A stretch of 64,000 nucleotides of DNA, from positions 186,001 to 250,000 of the forward strand of contig CAMKDV010000001.1 in the NCBI GenBank assembly GCA_946411385.1, read 5' to 3'. This document shows, piece after piece, positions 25,941 through 35,012 of this stretch. The first letter of the stretch is position 1; the number at the start of each line of letters is the position of its first letter. Source of the DNA: an uncultured Bacteroidales bacterium. GTDB lineage: Bacteria > Bacteroidota > Bacteroidia > Bacteroidales > Paludibacteraceae. The notes below the pieces were generated by a model. It worked only from the letters and a program-made list of their open reading frames with translations, was not told the DNA's origin and made no database searches. A program made the position numbers and the translations under genes.

Positions 25941-27160
25941 TGAACAGACGAGTAGTAATAACAGGAACAGGCATCTGGAGCTGTCTGGGAACGAACAAAG
26001 AGGAAGTGACGGCATCGTTGCGCGCCGGCAAGTCGGGTATAGGCATCGATCCTGAGCGTTTGCCGATGGGATTTCATTCAGGACTGACGGGTATAGTAGA
26101 AAAACCCAACCTGAAGCCCTATTTGGACAGGAGGATGCGCAATTCGCTGTCGGACGAGACGGAATATGCGTACATGGCTTCGCGTGAGGCGCTGGAGCAG
26201 GCAAGGATAGATGAGGCGTATCTGCAAGAGAACGAGGTAGGAATACTGTTCGGCAACGATTCAACGGGGAAGGCAGTAGTAGAGACCGCCAAGCGGATGG
26301 AAGAGATGAAAGACTCGTTTCTGCTGGGTGCGGGAGCTATCTTCCAATCGATGAACTCGACGGTAACGATGAACCTGAGCACGATCTTCCACCTACGCGG
26401 CGTGAACTTCACGATATCGGCAGCCTGCTCGTCGGGCGCACACTCGATAGGCATGGCGTACCTGCTGATCAAGCAAGGCTTACAAGACATAGTTCTGGCG
26501 GGTGGAGCACAGGAGGTTAACCCGATAGCGATGGCCTCGTTTGACGGGCTGAACGCTTTCAGCAAACGGATGGACGAGCCTCAGAAAGCTTCGCGTCCGT
26601 TTGACAAGAACAGAGACGGACTCATCCCCAGCGGCGGTGCGGCAGCACTGGTGATGGAGGAATATGAGCATGCCATAGCGCGGGGTGCAACGATCATCGC
26701 CGAGGTAATAGGCTACGGATTCTCGTCGAACGGTGTGGGTATCTCGCAGCCGGCATCGGAAGGATCGGTACGTGCCATGCAGCGCGCCTTGGACGACGCC
26801 GGCGTGACAGCAGACGACATAGACTACATCAACGCCCATGCCACCTCCACGCCCTTGGGCGATAGAGCCGAGGCAGAAGCGCTGACCAAACTGTTCGCCG
26901 GAAAGAAAGCCCTGATATCGTCCACAAAAGGAATGACGGGACACGAATGCTGGATGGCAGGCGCCAGCGAGGCGGTGTACTGCACGCTGATGATGCAGAA
27001 CGGATTCATCGCGCCCAACATCAACCTGGAGGAGCTTGACGAAGCCGCAGCGGGACTGAACATTGCCACGAAGACTGTGGAGAAACAGATGGATATCGTG
27101 CTGTCGAACTCGTTCGGGTTCGGAGGAACGAATGCGGCGATAGTACTTAAGAAAGTTTAG
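25940..27160 (+). CDS. Beta-ketoacyl-ACP synthase (FabF-like) 1
   Basis: 406 residues, a full-length KAS II-type condensing enzyme. The catalytic triad is intact: Cys in SAACSSGAHS near ~173, His in NAHATSTPLGD near ~303, and His in KGMTGHECWMAGA near ~335. The end FGFGGTNAAIVLKK is typical. It probably performs chain extension of the polyene on an ACP from this operon. It is the only one of the three ketosynthases here without an extra C-terminal domain. Confidence 0.9.
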   Translation: MNRRVVITGTGIWSCLGTNKEEVTASLRAGKSGIGIDPERLPMGFHSGLTGIVEKPNLKPYLDRRMRNSLSDETEYAYMASREALEQARIDEAYLQENEVGILFGNDSTGKAVVETAKRMEEMKDSFLLGAGAIFQSMNSTVTMNLSTIFHLRGVNFTISAACSSGAHSIGMAYLLIKQGLQDIVLAGGAQEVNPIAMASFDGLNAFSKRMDEPQKASRPFDKNRDGLIPSGGAAALVMEEYEHAIARGATIIAEVIGYGFSSNGVGISQPASEGSVRAMQRALDDAGVTADDIDYINAHATSTPLGDRAEAEALTKLFAGKKALISSTKGMTGHECWMAGASEAVYCTLMMQNGFIAPNINLEELDEAAAGLNIATKTVEKQMDIVLSNSFGFGGTNAAIVLKKV

Positions 27161-27220
27161 AGTTGAGTGTTTAGAGTTTAGAGATTAGAGTTAAGAGATT
27201 AGAGTTTAGAGATTAAAGTT
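27161..27220. repeat. TTTAGAGATTAGAG micro-repeat between ketosynthase and ACP
   Basis: Imperfect tandem copies of a 7-8 base AGAGTTT/AGAGATT unit fill the only sizeable gap inside the operon (27161-27241). It belongs to the same class of low-complexity tracts found inside coding regions nearby. Confidence 0.7.
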
Positions 27221-27241
27221 GAAAAAATTGAAAAAACAGAT

Positions 27242-27484
27242 ATGAAAAGAGAAGAAATTGACGCAAAAGTTAAAGAGTTTCTTGTATCGGAATTTGAGAT
27301 TGAGGAGTCGCTGATCAAGCCGGAAGCCCGTCTGCGCGAGGATATCGGCATAGACAGCCTTGACTTCGTGGACATCATCGTTATAGTAGACAGAACATTC
27401 GGTTTCCGTATCGTGCCTGAAGAGCTGAAAACGGTGGTAACATTGAAAGATTTCTGCGACTACATCGAGCGTAAGACGAACTGA
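27242..27484 (+). CDS. Acyl carrier protein 1
   Basis: 80 residues. The phosphopantetheine attachment serine is in DIGIDSLDFVDII near residue 38. It overlaps the acyltransferase gene by one base (TGATG). Sequence and length fit a type II fatty acid/polyene ACP, distinct from ACP 2 of the same operon. Confidence 0.9.
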   Translation: MKREEIDAKVKEFLVSEFEIEESLIKPEARLREDIGIDSLDFVDIIVIVDRTFGFRIVPEELKTVVTLKDFCDYIERKTN

Positions 27485-28350
27485 TGCAACGGTCGCAGCA
27501 ATGGACAGGAAGGACGGACGGTAAGCCGTGGATGCACAGCAGTCTGGTATGGCTGATGCGCTTTCTGCCTATACAGTTCTTTTACGGGGTGATGGATATA
27601 GTGGTAGTGTTCTACCTGCTGTTTGCCAAGCCCCGCCGTCAGGCTGCTTGCCACTATTGGCAACTGATTCACGGCAAGAGTAAGGCAGCCAGCTGGTGGC
27701 ATACCTACTTGCATTTCCGCACTTTTGGCAAGGCTATCGTTGACCGGTTTGCCTCGTACGCCGGCAAGAAATTCCGCTACACGCTGGAAGGCAATGAGGC
27801 GGTAGAGGAAGCTATGCGTCACAACAACGGATGTATACTTTTGGCTTCGCACATAGGCAACTATGAGATGGCAGGTTACGCTCTGCAACCGACCCGACCG
27901 ATGTATGCCGTGATGTTCGGCGGCGAGAAAGAGCACGTACTGAAAAACAGACAACGACTGTTAGAGCAAAACGGTATACACATATTGACGCAAGACGATG
28001 AGATGGGCTACATCTATGCCATCAACAACGTGCTGAACAACGGCGATATGCTTACAGTGTTTGCCGACAGGCATTTCGGTTCGGACAAGTCGATCTTACA
28101 GCCCGTATTAGGCAAAGAAGCCTCATTGCCGAAAGGACCGTTCGTCATTGCACAGCTTTATCCGGAAGCCACGGTGGTATGCACGTTTGTGATAAAAGAG
28201 AGTACGCACGGATATAGAGTGGTGGTTCGCAGGCTGGAAGGCAAGACCGCCAAGGATTATGCTACCGCTTATGCCCAGATTGTGACGGAGATAGTGACGC
28301 GCTACCCGTATCAGTGGTATAACTTCTACGAATTTTGGGAAAAAGACTAA
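27484..28350 (+). CDS. LpxL/HtrB-like lysophospholipid acyltransferase
   Basis: 288 residues with a membrane-active N-terminus (WLMRFLPIQFFYGVMDIVVVFYLLF) and the HX4E acyltransferase motif in LLASHIGNYEMAGY near ~120. FADRHFGSD near ~190 is a further match to the LpxL family. Such enzymes take acyl-ACP and transfer it to a membrane lipid. In aryl-polyene clusters comparable acyltransferases attach the polyene to a lipid anchor, so a similar role is likely. Confidence 0.83.
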   Translation: MQRSQQWTGRTDGKPWMHSSLVWLMRFLPIQFFYGVMDIVVVFYLLFAKPRRQAACHYWQLIHGKSKAASWWHTYLHFRTFGKAIVDRFASYAGKKFRYTLEGNEAVEEAMRHNNGCILLASHIGNYEMAGYALQPTRPMYAVMFGGEKEHVLKNRQRLLEQNGIHILTQDDEMGYIYAINNVLNNGDMLTVFADRHFGSDKSILQPVLGKEASLPKGPFVIAQLYPEATVVCTFVIKESTHGYRVVVRRLEGKTAKDYATAYAQIVTEIVTRYPYQWYNFYEFWEKD

Positions 28351-30527
28351 AACATAGTGTATTGTACGTTCGCGATGTGCTCTACAGCACCGCAGGCTGG
28401 TCTGGTTTTGTTCTGCTGGCTTCGCTGTACCTGTTTCCGATGGCAATGATCGACCGCTTGCGTACGCGCGACAGGGAACAACGCCGGGCACTTTTTCGCG
28501 CGCGCATGCGACGCGTCGCGCTCGTACCTCTATATCTTATCCACGGCACGCGGCTGACGATGGACAACCCGCTGCAAGAGCGGTTTGAGAAACAGGCCAT
28601 CGTCATTTGCAACCACACGTCGGTATTCGACCTGCTGATACTGATATCCATCGTACCGAAGATGAGCGTGCTGATGAAAGCCGCTTTCCGCAAGAATTGG
28701 ATATTTGCTAATGTGGCAAAGTTTGCCGGCTATCATTTTGTGGACGATACGGAAGCGCTCTATCAGCAGGTGGAGGAAGATATACGAATGGGTTACTCTA
28801 TCCTGATTTTTCCCGAAGGTACACGCACCACGGACGGTCAGTTAGGTCCTTTCCGCAAAGGAGCATTCACGATAGCGCGGTATTTCGGCGTGGATATATT
28901 GCCGGTAGTGCTGCACGGAATGTACACGCTGCTGCCCAAGCGGCATTTTGTGGCGCATCCGTCGGAGATAACGCTGGAGGTACATGCCCGCGTACGCCCT
29001 GAGAGCAAGTTTGCCCAACAATCGGTACTGAAACAGATGCGTCAGATGGAAGCGCTCTACCGCGAGTGTCTGACAAGCAAACCAAGCGTTTGCATCATTG
29101 GCGGAGGCATGGGCGGACTATTCACAGGCGCATTGCTGGCTACAGCCGGAAGGAAAGTGACGGTAGTGGAAAAGAACGGCATCATCGGCGGCGGACTGCA
29201 ATCGTTCAAGCGAGGTAATACATGGTTCAATACGGGCATGCATAACTTCGGCGGTTGGAGCGAGGAGTGGGCGCTATCGCACCTGTTGCAGTTTGTAGGC
29301 GCCAAAGAGGGATTGAAGGTGAAAGCCGTGGATGAAGATGCGCAAGAGATCGTCTGGACCGATCCGAAGCATTCCTATCGTCTGCCCCGCGGCAGAGAAG
29401 CGATGGAGGCATATCTGGGCGGATTGTTCCCGAAAGAGAAAGAAGGATTGCACAAGTATCTGGATGCGCTATACGCCATTGCCAACTCGTTTGATCACTA
29501 CTATATGCGTCGTCCGGAACCTCATCCGGAGGTGACAGCTTATGCCGAGATGCACGTGGAAGAGCTGATGCGGATGTTTATTGCGGACGAGGAACTGATA
29601 CGCGTGCTGAGCTACATGGCACCGCTATGCGGACACGCGATAAAAGATGTGCCAGTATCGGTACATTCGATGCTGTCGGTGCTGTACATGGATGGCGAAT
29701 ACCGCTTCGAAGATAATGCGCTGCAGATGGCAGAAGCCTTGCAGCAGAGCATCGAACGGCACGGCGGGTACGTGCTGACACATGCCGAGGTAGAGAAAGT
29801 GGAGGTGAGCGATGCACATGTGCATGGCATCGTGCTGAAAGACGGGCGGCGGATAGAAGCGGAGCAATACGTGGCAGCCATCGCACCAAAAGAGCTGTTC
29901 AGTCTGACAACGGAGGATGTTGTGCGGAAAGTGTCACGCAAACGGGCAGAGAGTTTTACTCCCGACTCATCGGCGCTATCCATCTATCTGAAGCTCAAGC
30001 CGGAAACATTCCCGTTTGTGAACAGTACCATTCTGCTGCCTAACCTTGAGAAAGACGACACGCTGCCGCCTTATATACTGCTGACCACACCGCCCGTAAG
30101 CGAGCAAGGCGAGTGGGCGCACACGATGGAGATACTGGTTCCGACACACATCGCGCGGTTTGAAGCGTGGAGCGAGAAGCCGATGCACCATCGTGGTGAG
30201 GATTATGAGGCACTCAAACGCCGGATGGCAGAGGAGGTGATTGCACATATCGATGCTTATTATCCGATAAAAGATGCTATCGAATATATGGAGATAGCCA
30301 CTCCACTGACGATACGCGACTATTACCACAACCCCAGCGGCGCCATCTTCTCGCAACAAGGACTGTACATGCCTTTGCGCACCAGGACAGACAACCTGTA
30401 TCTGACGGGACAGTCGGTGCTTTATCACGGCATGTGCGGTGTTCCCTTGACCGCCATCCTCACGGCAGAAGCGGTAACAGGCGAAGATCTACTCACCGGG
30501 ATTCGTGAAACCCACACCAGCAAATGA
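28335..30527 (+). CDS. Fusion: PlsC-like acyltransferase + phytoene-desaturase-like FAD oxidoreductase
   Basis: 730 residues. Residues ~1-240 are a 1-acylglycerol-3-phosphate acyltransferase domain, with VICNHTSVFDLL (HX4D) near ~92 and IFPEGTRTTDGQLGPF near ~160. Residues ~252-720 are a CrtI/retinol-saturase-like flavoprotein: VCIIGGGMGGLFTGALLA at the start and LYLTGQSVLYHGMCGVPLTA at the end. The chain starts at a TTG overlapping the previous gene by 16 bases; a downstream start is possible. The reading frame passes through both domains with no break. The flavoprotein half could desaturate, isomerise or reduce the polyene chain; which of these is not decided by sequence. Confidence 0.82.
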   Translation: MGKRLKHSVLYVRDVLYSTAGWSGFVLLASLYLFPMAMIDRLRTRDREQRRALFRARMRRVALVPLYLIHGTRLTMDNPLQERFEKQAIVICNHTSVFDLLILISIVPKMSVLMKAAFRKNWIFANVAKFAGYHFVDDTEALYQQVEEDIRMGYSILIFPEGTRTTDGQLGPFRKGAFTIARYFGVDILPVVLHGMYTLLPKRHFVAHPSEITLEVHARVRPESKFAQQSVLKQMRQMEALYRECLTSKPSVCIIGGGMGGLFTGALLATAGRKVTVVEKNGIIGGGLQSFKRGNTWFNTGMHNFGGWSEEWALSHLLQFVGAKEGLKVKAVDEDAQEIVWTDPKHSYRLPRGREAMEAYLGGLFPKEKEGLHKYLDALYAIANSFDHYYMRRPEPHPEVTAYAEMHVEELMRMFIADEELIRVLSYMAPLCGHAIKDVPVSVHSMLSVLYMDGEYRFEDNALQMAEALQQSIERHGGYVLTHAEVEKVEVSDAHVHGIVLKDGRRIEAEQYVAAIAPKELFSLTTEDVVRKVSRKRAESFTPDSSALSIYLKLKPETFPFVNSTILLPNLEKDDTLPPYILLTTPPVSEQGEWAHTMEILVPTHIARFEAWSEKPMHHRGEDYEALKRRMAEEVIAHIDAYYPIKDAIEYMEIATPLTIRDYYHNPSGAIFSQQGLYMPLRTRTDNLYLTGQSVLYHGMCGVPLTAILTAEAVTGEDLLTGIRETHTSK

Positions 30528-32185
30528 CAGCCATCATAGCCGATCATATTATCTCGCCATTAGGCCATGGCACAGCCGCCAATATGGCAGCCGTTCAGGA
30601 GGGACATTCCGCTTTACGGATGTACCACGATGCTCCGTTGGAGCCGTATTGCGCATCGCTGTTGCCGGAGATGCCGATTATGGACGGGTTGACGCGTTTT
30701 GAGACGCTATGCGTGGAGGCTATCCGCAAGGCAAGCGAACATTATGCCCAGCTGCCGGCTGACCGACAGACGGTAATCATCCTGTCGACAACCAAAGGTA
30801 ACGTGGAACATCTGGCAACGGGCGATGACCCCTTGCTGACCACTTCGGCGCAAAAGATAGCGGACCGTTGTGGCAACAGGAATACGCCGATAGTAGTGAG
30901 CAACGCCTGCATATCCGGAGTGTGTGCGCTTATCACCGCTATGCGGCTGTTGGAGGCAGGCATGTATAAACATGCCGTGGTGGTAGGATGCGATGTGCTG
31001 TCGCCATTCATTATCTCGGGCTTTCAGTCGTTCAAGGCACTATCCGACGAACCTTGCCGCCCGTTTGACAAGAACCGTACGGGACTGAACCTGGGTGAGG
31101 CTGCGGCGTGTATGCTGCTTACGGCAGATGAGCAGCTTGCCATGAATGCTTATGGCACGATAGTCAGCGGCGCTATACATAATGATGCCAACCATATATC
31201 CGGTCCGAGCCGTACAGGCGAAGGCAGTCTGCGATGCCTAAGTGATGTGCTGGGCGAGAAAGACAAATTGGCGTTCGTCAATGTGCACGGCACGGCTACC
31301 GCCTACAACGATGAGATGGAATCCATCGCGCTGAACAGGGCAGGACTGGAGGAAGTACCTGTTAACGGGTTGAAAGGATTTTTCGGTCACACATTGGGTG
31401 CGGCGGGACTGCTGGAGACAATACTGTCGCTACATGCCTTGGAGAAAGGACTGATTCTTCCTACCCGAGGCTACAGCGAGCAAGGGACAAGCTACTCGGT
31501 AAACATTTCGTCCGCTATGCGGCACACCGACAAACGGGAGTTCATCAAAGTGCTGTCAGGTTTCGGTGGATGCAATGCGGCTATCCGCGTGAGGTTAGGA
31601 GTGCCGACAGAGGTGATGCCGCAGCAAGAAGAAGTGACCGTAAAGCCGATGGCAGAGGTGCGGCTGACGCCTAAGGGAATATGGCTCAACGGCCAACAAC
31701 TGCCGACGACTGAGACCGGCGAAGCATTGCTGACCGAACTTTACCGGACATATATAAAGGATTATCCGAAATACTTCAAGATGGATACGCTTTCCCGCTT
31801 GGGGTTTGTAGCCGCCGAGATATTGCTGCAAAGCATTGGTGAAGAGCGTTTTGCGGCGCGTGAGGATAGAGCCATCGTGCTGGGTAACCGTAGCGCCAGC
31901 CTGAAGAACGATACCGACTACCAGGCAACTATCCTGCCTGACAACTACTATCCGTCGCCATCGCTATTCGTATATACGCTGCCGAACATCGTAACGGGCG
32001 AGATAGCCATCCGCAACAAGTATTACGGCGAGAGTTCGTTTTACGTACTGGAACATGAAGCCGACCTGCTGCCGTTAGCGCAACTGGCGATGCAGCAACG
32101 GAACACCCGATCGGTGCTGGCAGGATGGGTGGAATGCTCCACCAAAGACAACTGGGAAGCACACCTTGTGCTACTGACCAAATAG
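30524..32185 (+). CDS. Beta-ketoacyl synthase 2 with C-terminal synthase-like extension
   Basis: 553 residues. The first ~370 are a condensing enzyme with Cys in SNACISGVCAL near ~127, His in NVHGTATAYND near ~249, and His in GFFGHTLGAAG near ~287, so it appears active. Residues ~390-553 form a second domain with NRSASLKNDTDYQ and YTLPNIVTGEIAIRNKYYGE, similar to the N-terminal ketosynthase-like half-domain (PF13723 type) seen in aryl-polyene clusters. The start overlaps the fusion gene by four bases (ATGA). Confidence 0.83.
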   Translation: MTAIIADHIISPLGHGTAANMAAVQEGHSALRMYHDAPLEPYCASLLPEMPIMDGLTRFETLCVEAIRKASEHYAQLPADRQTVIILSTTKGNVEHLATGDDPLLTTSAQKIADRCGNRNTPIVVSNACISGVCALITAMRLLEAGMYKHAVVVGCDVLSPFIISGFQSFKALSDEPCRPFDKNRTGLNLGEAAACMLLTADEQLAMNAYGTIVSGAIHNDANHISGPSRTGEGSLRCLSDVLGEKDKLAFVNVHGTATAYNDEMESIALNRAGLEEVPVNGLKGFFGHTLGAAGLLETILSLHALEKGLILPTRGYSEQGTSYSVNISSAMRHTDKREFIKVLSGFGGCNAAIRVRLGVPTEVMPQQEEVTVKPMAEVRLTPKGIWLNGQQLPTTETGEALLTELYRTYIKDYPKYFKMDTLSRLGFVAAEILLQSIGEERFAAREDRAIVLGNRSASLKNDTDYQATILPDNYYPSPSLFVYTLPNIVTGEIAIRNKYYGESSFYVLEHEADLLPLAQLAMQQRNTRSVLAGWVECSTKDNWEAHLVLLTK

Positions 32186-32203
32186 AATAATAACGACAAA
32201 GAT

Positions 32204-32455
32204 ATGGACAAAACATTACTCAAACAACAGATCATCGAGGCGCTTAACCTCGAAGACATCACACCGGCCGACATCCAGGACGATGCCCCATTGTTCGGTG
32301 AGGGCTTGGGACTGGACAGCATTGACGCGCTTGAACTGTTCGTGCTACTCGACAAGCAGTACGGCATCAAACTGCAGAACAAGGAAGAAGGCAAACAGGT
32401 ATTCCGTTCAGTAGATACGATGGCGGAATATATTGATGCCCACCGCACCAAATAA
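32204..32455 (+). CDS. Acyl carrier protein 2
   Basis: 83 residues with the attachment serine in GLGLDSIDALELFVLLD near residue 39. A canonical ACP, 18 bases after the second ketosynthase and two bases before the third. Confidence 0.9.
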   Translation: MDKTLLKQQIIEALNLEDITPADIQDDAPLFGEGLGLDSIDALELFVLLDKQYGIKLQNKEEGKQVFRSVDTMAEYIDAHRTK

Positions 32456-32457
32456 AT

Positions 32458-34176
32458 ATGCGTATAGCTATAACCGGCATAGGAATAGTGTCTGCCTTGG
32501 GCATAGGCAAAGAGGCGACCTTGGATGCTTTGCTGCGCGAGCAGAGCGGCATTGCTGCGCCGGTTATTCTGGCTACGAAGCATAGGGAATGTCCTGTGGG
32601 AGAAGTGCGGCTAAGCGATGATGATCTGAAAGAGCGATTAGGCCTAACCAAGGATGCACTTCTTCCCCGCACGTCGCTCCTGGGATTGGCGGCAGCACGC
32701 GAAGCGCTGGCAGATGCCAAAGTGAGCGATACACAGGCCGTACCGTTCATCAACGGCACGACGGTAGGTGGCATGGATATGACCGAGCAACGCTGGCGCG
32801 AACGCGAGATGTATGCCGAGACGATCGTGACGCATCATACAGCCGGCGCCAGCACCGAAGCGATAGCCGGACAGATAGGACCGTTTGCCTTGCAGCAGAC
32901 TATCTCTACAGCCTGCTCCAGTGCGCTGAATGCCGTGATGACCGGCTGCAATATGTTGCGTATCGGCAGATGTACGCAAGTACTGGCGGGTGGTGCAGAG
33001 AGTCTGTCGCTTTTCCACTTCAACGGTTTTCGGGCGCTGCAGATCCTTTCCGATGATGTGTGCCGTCCGTTTGCCGCTACGCGCAAGGGCTTGAACCTCG
33101 GCGAGGGTGCTGCATACGTGGTGCTGGAATCGGAAGAGTCGGCTGTTAGTCGCGGTGCAACCATCTATGGCTACATAGCGGGCTACGGCAATGCGTGCGA
33201 TGCCTATCATCAGACGGCATCGTCGGACAACGGCGAAGGTGCTTTCCGCGCAATGCAACAGGCTTTGCTCATGGCGCATGTGCAGCCTTCGGCTGTCGAT
33301 TATATCAATGCGCACGGTACGGCTACGCCCAACAACGACAGTACCGAATATGCCGCGATGGAGCGGTTGTTCGGAAAGCAGTTGCCCGCCTACAGTTCAA
33401 CCAAAGCATTCACGGGACATGCCACCTCGGCTGCGGGAAGCATCGAACTGGTGATATCGTTGCTGGCTATGCAACATGGTTTTGTGCCGGCAAGCATGCA
33501 CATTGATGCGCCTATGCCGGACACGACAAATCCCGTACAACACACGCTTCGCAAAGATCTGCGGTTCGTGCTCTGTAACTCGTTCGGTTTTGGCGGAAAT
33601 GACAGCAGCATGCTGCTAAGCAAGAGTGCTGCGGAACTAAGCCGGACGGACGGAGTAAAACCTGTGCCGACGCTGGCAGATGTGTGCCTGAGTGAGGCAG
33701 TTGATTACAAGCAATACATATCCCCGATGCAAGCGCGTCGCCTTACGCCGGCGTTGCGGCAACTGGTAGTAGCAGCCCGTCAAGCGTTGGAGCAGGCACA
33801 TATTGAGATGCCCGATGCCATCATCACGGCAACGGATCTGGGGTGTATATGCTATTCCGTGGGGCTGCTTAACCAACTGACTGACGAGGGAGAGGACAGC
33901 CTCAGTCCCACATTGTTTATGCAATCGACGCATAATACTCCCTCTTCACTTATCGCTATTCTGCTTCACGCCCATGGATATAACTGCACCTACTCACATG
34001 GTGCACAATCGTACGATCAGGCTATGGATGATGCGCGCCGGCAGATCAGTCTCGGGCTGATCGGTACTGCCCTTGTCCTGGCTTTTGATGAAGAGGATGT
34101 CACATGGCAGGCATTGATGCAACAGGCGGGTAAACAATACGCACCCATCATCCGTGCTACGGTGCTGGGTGCGTAA
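32458..34176 (+). CDS. Beta-ketoacyl synthase 3 with C-terminal synthase-like extension
   Basis: 572 residues. The N-terminal ~395 form a full ketosynthase with Cys in STACSSALNAV near ~158, His in NAHGTATPNND near ~285, and His in KAFTGHATSAAG near ~320. The C-terminal part (~415-572) has FMQSTHNTPSSLIAILLHAHGYN, the hallmark of the PF13723-like half-domain. It ends the operon and faces the zinc-ribbon gene. Confidence 0.85.
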   Translation: MRIAITGIGIVSALGIGKEATLDALLREQSGIAAPVILATKHRECPVGEVRLSDDDLKERLGLTKDALLPRTSLLGLAAAREALADAKVSDTQAVPFINGTTVGGMDMTEQRWREREMYAETIVTHHTAGASTEAIAGQIGPFALQQTISTACSSALNAVMTGCNMLRIGRCTQVLAGGAESLSLFHFNGFRALQILSDDVCRPFAATRKGLNLGEGAAYVVLESEESAVSRGATIYGYIAGYGNACDAYHQTASSDNGEGAFRAMQQALLMAHVQPSAVDYINAHGTATPNNDSTEYAAMERLFGKQLPAYSSTKAFTGHATSAAGSIELVISLLAMQHGFVPASMHIDAPMPDTTNPVQHTLRKDLRFVLCNSFGFGGNDSSMLLSKSAAELSRTDGVKPVPTLADVCLSEAVDYKQYISPMQARRLTPALRQLVVAARQALEQAHIEMPDAIITATDLGCICYSVGLLNQLTDEGEDSLSPTLFMQSTHNTPSSLIAILLHAHGYNCTYSHGAQSYDQAMDDARRQISLGLIGTALVLAFDEEDVTWQALMQQAGKQYAPIIRATVLGA

Positions 34177-34184
34177 TGGGGTAG

Positions 34185-34204
34185 GTCAGCCATTCATGGC
34201 TGAC
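34185..34204. terminator. Palindrome between convergent genes, possible terminator
   Basis: GTCAGCCAT-TC-ATGGCTGAC is a perfect 9-base inverted repeat directly after ketosynthase 3, followed by ACATTTATTT. The T-run is weak. A related, degenerate palindrome (TCGGCCATGAATGGTCGA, 34991-35008) lies between Nif3 and the zinc-ribbon gene. Confidence 0.45.
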
Positions 34205-34208
34205 ACAT

Positions 34209-34958
34209 TTATTTAACTTTCTCTATTTCCGGATCCACCAGTATTCGTCCGCAGAACTCGCAGACGATAATTTTCTTGTGCATACGGATATCCAGTTGGC
34301 GCTGTGCAGGGATCTTGCTATGGCAACCACCGCACGAGTCACGCTCTACCGTAACAACAGCCAAGCCGTTGCGGGCATTCTTGCGGATACGCTTGAAAGC
34401 GGTAAGCAGACGGTCGTCAAGCATTCGCTCCAGATCGGTGGTCTTGAGGATGAGCGTCTCGGTCTGCTCTTTGGTCTCGGCAAGGATAGAATCCAGGTCG
34501 GCGCGTTTGTTCGACAGATCCACGGTGCGCTCCTCAATATCGGAGGTCGTCTTGATCTTCTCCTGTTGAAGCTGCTCCAATGCTGCGGTGTGCTCTTTGA
34601 TGCGCTTCTGGCAAAGTTCGATATCGAGGGTCTGGTACTCAATCTCCTTGGAGAGGTTGTCGTACTCGCGATTGTTGCGCACGTTATCTTGCTGCTCTTT
34701 GTAGCGCGAGATAGAGGCATTATCGTTCTCAATCTGCACACGACGGTCGGAAATCTTCGTCTCGAGGTCCTTGATGTCGTTCTCGATATTGGTCAGACGG
34801 GTCTTCAGACCTTCCACTTCGTCCGACATATCTTTCACCTCCTGGGGCAGTTCGCCTGCCAGCGTACGAAGTTCGTCGATCTTCGAGTTCACTTGCTGCA
34901 ACTCATACAGCACTTTCAGTTTTTTCTCAATAGAGAGTTCTTTTTCTTCCTTTTTCAT
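34209..34958 (-). CDS. Coiled-coil C4-type zinc-ribbon protein
   Basis: 249 residues: a long coiled coil over ~10-190 and a C-terminal zinc ribbon CGGCHSKIP...CEFCGRILVD near ~205-243. This is the COG1579 type of protein, suspected to bind nucleic acid, with no settled function. It follows the Nif3 gene in a three-gene run with DUF5606, an arrangement I have seen as usual in Bacteroidota. Confidence 0.85.
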   Translation of the reverse strand: MKKEEKELSIEKKLKVLYELQQVNSKIDELRTLAGELPQEVKDMSDEVEGLKTRLTNIENDIKDLETKISDRRVQIENDNASISRYKEQQDNVRNNREYDNLSKEIEYQTLDIELCQKRIKEHTAALEQLQQEKIKTTSDIEERTVDLSNKRADLDSILAETKEQTETLILKTTDLERMLDDRLLTAFKRIRKNARNGLAVVTVERDSCGGCHSKIPAQRQLDIRMHKKIIVCEFCGRILVDPEIEKVK

Positions 34959-35012
34959 ATCTTTGTTCTTTTCGTTAATTCGATGGGATCGGCCATGAAT
35001 GGTCGATGCATT

